Origin: Alistipes sp. | GTDB taxonomy: Bacteria; Bacteroidota; Bacteroidia; Bacteroidales; Rikenellaceae | Direction: 5' to 3' | DNA length: 64,000 nt | NCBI GenBank assembly: GCA_017621455.1 | Contig: JAGATC010000003.1 | Span: 62,001 to 126,000, forward strand | Shown here: piece by piece, positions 59,770-64,000 of the stretch | How the letters are laid out: every line of letters begins with the position of its first letter | Position numbering within the stretch: the first letter of the stretch is position 1 | Notes under the pieces: generated by a model | Databases searched by the model: none | Seen by the model: the letters and a program-made list of their open reading frames with translations, nothing else | What the model was told of the DNA's origin: nothing | Program-made: the position numbers and the translations under genes

Positions 59770-61452
59770 TTACTCTATGGTGATGGTGTACTCGTTATAC
59801 ACATCGCCCCAGTTCTTGATGGCAATAGTGTAGATGCCACTCTCTTCGGCAGTCCAGACACATGAGCATGAGTCGCCAGTATCGTCGTTATCTGCTGTAA
59901 TAGTATTCTCTTCTTCATCAAAGATGAATAGGTCAAGGTCGGTATCACCATCACCCTTAACATATACCGATACACTCTCGCCTTCTTCGGCATAGTACTC
60001 GTAATACTTAACCTCATCTGCGTCCACACGGCCGCTCTCCTCTACGCAAGAGTTATCATCTATCAATATCAAGTAATCGTTATAATCTTCTTCATCCCAG
60101 TTGATTACAGCAAGCGTATAGTAGCCCGAGGCCTCGATATTAAACTCGCATACACATTCATTCCCATCTTCGGTGTCAGCCATAATGGGCTCGTTATACC
60201 TGTCGAGGATGAATAGGTCGAGGTCGGTGTTGCCATCGCCTACGACAATCACAGTGAGTGTCTCGCCAGCCCTTGCATAGCAACTATAGCTATCAAAGCT
60301 GAAAGGCTCTATGCTTGAACTCTCTACGATGCCTATCTCTATATCTTGCGCTTCAGTCTGGCTGATAGCATTAATAAACTCCTCGAAGTACTCCTCATCG
60401 GTAAGCTCGTCTGTCTTTGCGGACTCCTCTTTCTTGTCGCTGTTGATGCTGAGTATTAGTGCGATGCCTCCACCCACTAATAGCACTACTAACACTATCC
60501 ACAACCATAGCTTTTTACCTCTCTTGGGCTTTTGCTTGTTGTGCTCCAAGATGGTTGCTTCGTTCATGTTGTTGCTAATTGAGCCACTCGAATTACCGCT
60601 GTTGACAGCTGCAGGTAGGTCGTTAAGAACCTCGGATGCCTGCGAATAGCGGAGATTGTTGCTTATGGTCATACAGCGGCGAATGACCTGTTGCCACGCC
60701 CCAGGTATTGTCTCAATCTCTTGGGGAAGCATGCCCGATGTCACCTGACGGAAGAACTCGGCTCGTCCCAACTCGCTGTCGAACGTGTGACCTGCTGTGT
60801 TGAATGGGGTCTTACCCACAAACATCTGGTAGGCAATGACGCCAAAGCTCCATAGGTCGGTATTCTTCTTTATATTCTCGCCTAATAGCTGCTCGGGTGA
60901 GGCGTATAGTCGAGATACAAACTTCATGGAGTTGACAACCGACGACTTATCTCCCTCTTTCAGCTGCTTCGAAATTCCGAAGTCGGTGATTTTGGGGATA
61001 TACCTACCATCTATATATAATATAAGTATATTCTGTGGCTTAAGGTCGCGATGTATCACGCCATGGTCGTGCAGGTAGGCTATGCCGTGTAGTATCTGTG
61101 TGAGAATATCTACCTTGTTGTCGTAGGATAGCTGTCTGCCGGCCATTAGCTTATCGAGGCTGCCATTCTCGTAGTAGCTCATGATGGCAATATCCACCTT
61201 GCCTGTGAGCGTACTGAACGTGTGACACTCTTTGTAGTGTGCTATATTGGGGTGCTTGAGTGACGCCGCCATTGCCACCTCCTTGCTGAGACGCACCTCC
61301 GGAAACTGAGGGTCTACGTTCTGTATTTTGAGGGCTACGTAGCAGTCGTTATCGTTATCCCACGCCTTGAATATCTTTCCAAAGCCACCACCACCTAACG
61401 AGTCGGTCGCGGGATTATACGTAAATCTTGTATTAAACTCTTGCAGAGTCAT
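59770..61452 (-). CDS. Eukaryote-type Ser/Thr protein kinase with extracytoplasmic repeat domains
   Basis: A 560-residue membrane kinase. The kinase domain (about 15-285) has the Gly loop GGGGFGKIF, ATP Lys42 in VALKI, catalytic HRDLKPQN and the DFGIS metal loop, so it looks active. One TM (about 318-338, KLWLWIVLVVLLVGGGIALIL) leads to an extracytoplasmic part with two copies of a roughly 75-residue beta domain: each contains TDLDLFI(L/F)D and ends with a YT(L/I)A(V/I)xNW strand. These resemble prepeptidase C-terminal (PPC-like) domains. It is probably a sensor of an external ligand that signals inward. Confidence 0.9.
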   Translation of the reverse strand: MTLQEFNTRFTYNPATDSLGGGGFGKIFKAWDNDNDCYVALKIQNVDPQFPEVRLSKEVAMAASLKHPNIAHYKECHTFSTLTGKVDIAIMSYYENGSLDKLMAGRQLSYDNKVDILTQILHGIAYLHDHGVIHRDLKPQNILILYIDGRYIPKITDFGISKQLKEGDKSSVVNSMKFVSRLYASPEQLLGENIKKNTDLWSFGVIAYQMFVGKTPFNTAGHTFDSELGRAEFFRQVTSGMLPQEIETIPGAWQQVIRRCMTISNNLRYSQASEVLNDLPAAVNSGNSSGSISNNMNEATILEHNKQKPKRGKKLWLWIVLVVLLVGGGIALILSINSDKKEESAKTDELTDEEYFEEFINAISQTEAQDIEIGIVESSSIEPFSFDSYSCYARAGETLTVIVVGDGNTDLDLFILDRYNEPIMADTEDGNECVCEFNIEASGYYTLAVINWDEEDYNDYLILIDDNSCVEESGRVDADEVKYYEYYAEEGESVSVYVKGDGDTDLDLFIFDEEENTITADNDDTGDSCSCVWTAEESGIYTIAIKNWGDVYNEYTITIE

Positions 61453-61574
61453 GTCCGTTATATTTTAACAGTGAGGATTAATCTTCTCACAAAGTTACAC
61501 AATCTTTTTTATAATTGCAATAATTATAAAAACAAAGCGACAGAGTAAAAAAACTCTGCCGCTCAACAATTATA

Positions 61575-61592
61575 GGTGAATCCGCCGGGGCT
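61575..61592 (-). repeat. Truncated duplicate of the tRNA-Lys 3' end
   Basis: 18 bases GGTGAATCCGCCGGGGCT are identical to the last bases of the tRNA-Lys gene (61818-61835). On its far side a hairpin (GCGGCAGAGT / ACTCTGTCGC) with a T run repeats the layout of the tRNA terminator. The 225 bases between the copies hold no gene. See the finding. Confidence 0.55.
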
Positions 61593-61771
61593 TGGACGGC
61601 TTAGCCGAAGAGCCGATACCTCATAGCGCAGGGCGCAAGCCCGAGCAATATACTTATATCTATCGGCTCAACCCGCTTAATGTGAGTAGGCGCGGTGGAT
61701 GTCGAGTGACATAGCATAGCTATGTTTTTTTTGTTATACACGCCTGATGCTTGCATTAAGGCTGTATAAAT

Positions 61772-61805
61772 AAAAAAAATAACAGAGTTCATTTCTGAAC
61801 TCTGT
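61772..61805 (-). terminator. Terminator of the tRNA-Lys gene
   Basis: On the minus strand: ACAGAGTTC and GAACTCTGT form a perfect 9-bp stem (61797-61805 with 61782-61790), followed by ATTTTTTTTA. Confidence 0.8.
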
Positions 61806-61816
61806 CACTCGTCGAC

Positions 61817-61892
61817 TGGTGAATCCGCCGGGGCTCGAACCCGGGACCCCAACATTAAAAGTGTTGTGCTCTACCGACTGAGCTACGGATTC
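61817..61892 (-). tRNA. tRNA-Lys (anticodon TTT)
   Basis: A 76-base gene with CCA encoded. The acceptor stem is GAATCCG/CGGATTC, the D arm GCTC-AGTCGGTA-GAGC, the anticodon stem CAACA/TGTTG around the loop CTTTTAA (TTT at positions 34-36), and the T arm CCGGG-TTCGAGC-CCCGG. The discriminator is A. It has its own promoter and terminator. Confidence 0.97.
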
Positions 61893-61924
61893 TCCGAATA
61901 CCAATACTCTCGTATTTGGTGGTG

Positions 61925-61955
61925 CAAAGATAGTAAATATTTCTATACTACCAAA
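61925..61955 (-). promoter_or_regulatory. Promoter of tRNA-Lys
   Basis: On the minus strand: TTTG (61952-61955), 19 bases, TATCTTTG (61925-61932), 33 bases before the tRNA 5' end. Confidence 0.8.
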
Positions 61956-62016
61956 ATTGTCTCTGCGAAACTTTGTTGTCTGCGGAAAAAAATGCCAACA
62001 ACACCCGCATTATATG

Positions 62017-63354
62017 TTATCTGCGACGCTGCATGCCACGCATCTGCTGCACGCGCTGCTTGAAGTTACCACTTGCTACGGTCTTCATCATCTTGCGTGT
62101 CTGCTCAAACTGCTTGAGTAGGCGGTTGACATCTGCCACCTGAGTACCCGAACCCCTCGCAATACGCTCACGACGGCTGGTGTTGATAATCTCGGGGCGC
62201 TCACGCTCCGCAGGAGTCATCGAGTCGATGATGGCCTCGGTCTGCTTAAATGCATCATCGGGGATGTCCACATCCTTAAGTGCCTTGCCCATGCCTGGAA
62301 TCATTGATGCAAGGTCCTTGAGGTTACCCATCTTCTTGACCTGGTTTATCTGCTCGCGGAAGTCGTTGAAGTTGAACTGGTCCTTAATCAGCTTCTTCTT
62401 AAGCTTGCGTGCCTCCTCCTCGTCGAACTGCTCCTGAGCACGCTCCACAAGTGATACAACGTCACCCATGCCGAGAATACGGTCGGCCATACGCTCAGGG
62501 TGGAATACCTGTAGGGCATCCATCTTCTCGCCTGACGAGATAAACTTCAAGGGCTTGTCTACAACCGAGCGAATAGAGATAGCAGCACCACCACGAGTGT
62601 CACCATCGAGCTTGGTGAGTACCACGCCATCGAAGTCGAGGCGGTCGTTGAACTCCTTAGCTGTGTTCACTGCATCCTGACCAGTCATCGCATCCACCAC
62701 GAAGAGTGTCTCCGAGGGCTTCACGGCAGCCTTTATGGCGGTAATCTCCTGCATCATAGCCTCATCCACCGCAAGACGACCTGCCGTATCGACGATAACT
62801 ACGTTGTATGACTTCTGGCGGGCATACTTAATGGCGTTCTCAGCAATCTGAACAGGGTTGTTGTTGCCTGGCTCGGTGTACACCTCCACACCCACGGTGT
62901 CGCCCAAAATCTTAAGCTGGTCGATAGCCGCAGGACGATATACGTCACCCGCTACGAGCAACACCTGGCGTCCCTTCTTGCTCTTAAGGAACGAGGCGAA
63001 CTTACCCGAGAAGGTAGTCTTACCAGAACCCTGCAGACCTGCGATAAGGATAACGGCAGGTGTGCCATTTAGGTTAACGTCGGTAGCTGTGCCACCCATC
63101 AATGTCGCAAGCTCGTCGCGCACAATCTTGGTCATCATCTGTCCGGGCTTCACGGATGTGAGCACGTTCTGACCTAAAGCCTTCTGCTTCACCTCGTCGG
63201 TGAATGTCTTAGCCACCTTGTAGTTAACATCGGCGTCGATAAGGGCACGACGTATCTCCTTGAGGGTCTCGGCAACGTTGATCTCGGTGATGCGACCCTC
63301 GCCCTTGAGAATCTTAAACGAGCGCTCGAGTTTCGCGGTTAGATTTTCAAACAT
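62017..63354 (-). CDS. ffh: Signal recognition particle protein Ffh
   Basis: A 445-residue SRP54 homologue that binds signal sequences and the 4.5S RNA. The N domain comes first (FENLTAKLERSFKILKGEGR), then the G domain with the GTPase motifs GLQGSGKTTFSGKFA, DTAGRLAVDE and TKLDGDTRGG, then the Met-rich M domain (IPGMGKALKDV, FEQTRKMMKTVA, QQMRGMQRRR) that holds the signal-sequence groove. The ATG start and length are standard. Confidence 0.97.
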   Translation of the reverse strand: MFENLTAKLERSFKILKGEGRITEINVAETLKEIRRALIDADVNYKVAKTFTDEVKQKALGQNVLTSVKPGQMMTKIVRDELATLMGGTATDVNLNGTPAVILIAGLQGSGKTTFSGKFASFLKSKKGRQVLLVAGDVYRPAAIDQLKILGDTVGVEVYTEPGNNNPVQIAENAIKYARQKSYNVVIVDTAGRLAVDEAMMQEITAIKAAVKPSETLFVVDAMTGQDAVNTAKEFNDRLDFDGVVLTKLDGDTRGGAAISIRSVVDKPLKFISSGEKMDALQVFHPERMADRILGMGDVVSLVERAQEQFDEEEARKLKKKLIKDQFNFNDFREQINQVKKMGNLKDLASMIPGMGKALKDVDIPDDAFKQTEAIIDSMTPAERERPEIINTSRRERIARGSGTQVADVNRLLKQFEQTRKMMKTVASGNFKQRVQQMRGMQRRR

Positions 63355-63439
63355 AGTTTATTTAGTCTTTAATTATTTACGCTTTATAGTCTGCTTGCGT
63401 GTATTAGCGTGCAAAGATATAAAATATATCTTAAATTTC

Positions 63440-64000
63440 CTATTTCCATACTGCTTTATACCAACTTGTCTGCTTCCATGGGCCTGGAGCATAGGTGCTT
63501 GGTGCCGATGTTGTCACGCCAGTGTAGACGTCGGTGTCGATGGGGTAGGTGCCATAGTTGCCATAGGCAGAGTAGAATGTGTCGAGGGTGAAGGTCTCAA
63601 CTATGCAGGCATCAAGCTGTGTGTTGAAGCGGGCGAGGGCCTCCTCGTCTTTAGCCACAACATTTGCCCACTGTCCAAAGTCGTAGAAGTGGTGCTCGCT
63701 TTGTCCCTCGTAGGTCTGTAGCGACTCCTTGTCGTACTCGCTCTTGGCGCTCTTAACCACCTCAGCCGTAGCGTTGGCAAGTGCCTCTACCTCACGGCAA
63801 TCGAATACCGTAATTGACCCACAGCGTGAGTTGCCCATATACTCGCTATCGTAGAATTTGTAGTAGCTCTCCGCGGCACCAACATAGTCTGTGACCGTGC
63901 CGTTATCCTTGAAGAGGTGTGGTAGCGTGCGGTGATATGGGAAGCCCCGACCCATAATCTCGCAAGGCGATGCTATGATGTAGTTTGCCGTGTTGCGCAT
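63440..64000 (-). CDS. Clostripain-like (C11) cysteine peptidase, C-terminal part (cut by window edge)
   Basis: The last 186 residues of a protein whose start lies beyond 64000. NYIIASPCEIMGRGFPYH and TLPHLFKDN match the segment after the catalytic Cys in C11 peptidases, where the loop runs ...YIIASP-EI-G-GFPY; the tail DVYTGVTTSAPST then WKQTSWYKAVWK is typical of the Bacteroides clostripain-like lipoproteins. The catalytic His-Cys pair lies outside the window. It probably acts outside the cell on Arg-containing proteins. Confidence 0.75.
   Translation of the reverse strand: MRNTANYIIASPCEIMGRGFPYHRTLPHLFKDNGTVTDYVGAAESYYKFYDSEYMGNSRCGSITVFDCREVEALANATAEVVKSAKSEYDKESLQTYEGQSEHHFYDFGQWANVVAKDEEALARFNTQLDACIVETFTLDTFYSAYGNYGTYPIDTDVYTGVTTSAPSTYAPGPWKQTSWYKAVWK

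Noticed and set aside
61601..61792. 63-codon frame between the tRNA-Lys copies
   Set aside because: Runs through the tRNA terminator and A/T-rich DNA; no family pattern. It does not look like an integrase or excisionase remnant.

Overview
The window is chromosomal DNA of a Bacteroidota bacterium, most likely order Bacteroidales (the Rikenellaceae/Alistipes neighbourhood is a guess). The evidence is the Bacteroidota promoter type (TTTG, about 19 bases, TAnnTTTG) seen repeatedly, lipoproteins with short SPII signals, a BACON-domain lipoprotein, an ECF sigma factor followed by a one-TM anti-sigma-like protein, clostripain-like and S41 secreted peptidases, and proteins closest in style to Bacteroides/Alistipes homologues. 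Coding density is high, GC is near 50 percent, and serine is often written TCG.

Layout. 1-3.0 kb (minus): a GIN-domain secreted protein cut by the window edge, a HAD phosphatase and two M23 peptidases. 3.1-7.2 kb (plus): alaS and gpmI. 7.2-9.0 kb: a non-coding island of dispersed repeats and hairpins, then a candidate 6S-like RNA with its own promoter and terminator. 9.1-22.2 kb: an almost complete de novo purine cluster, purE-L-C-F-M-N-H, a long hairpin element, then purD-folD-purB; purK is absent. 22.2-23.0 kb: a second repeat island with the same modules. 23-25.4 kb: a large BACON lipoprotein. 25.6-28.6 kb: rplM-rpsI-rpsB-tsf. 28.7-30.6 kb: a lipoprotein and panC-panD. 30.7-35.8 kb: a small exported repeat protein, RtcB, an NrtR-like Nudix protein with an ADP-ribosylglycohydrolase, and an AT-rich PD-(D/E)XK nuclease. 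35.9-45 kb (minus): an envelope region with an OMP/lipoprotein operon, a membrane TPR-HTH regulator, an ECF sigma/anti-sigma/GIN operon and an S41 peptidase. 45-64 kb: housekeeping genes (msrA, rubredoxin, pheT, MATE pump, rRNA pseudouridine synthase, rimM-rpsP, hsp20, trkA, dNK, RsmF-like methylase, MerR regulator, Nif3-like protein, zinc-ribbon protein, Ser/Thr kinase, tRNA-Lys, ffh) and a truncated clostripain-like peptidase.

How the genes work together. The purine enzymes convert PRPP to IMP, and FolD supplies the 10-formyl-THF used by PurN and PurH. No promoter is visible between the 6S-like RNA and purE, or between purH and purD, so read-through of two hairpins may set expression.

The most unusual signals are: (1) three minus-strand promoters whose -33/-7 spacer contains a run of nine G, a likely phase-variable design that would switch an OMP operon, a membrane regulator and a secreted peptidase; (2) a hairpin family in the repeat islands with a conserved loop but unrelated stems that still pair, each stem built from a short direct repeat; (3) long hairpin elements after gpmI, purH, purB, tsf and rtcB that share parts of one architecture, several with a common apical loop.
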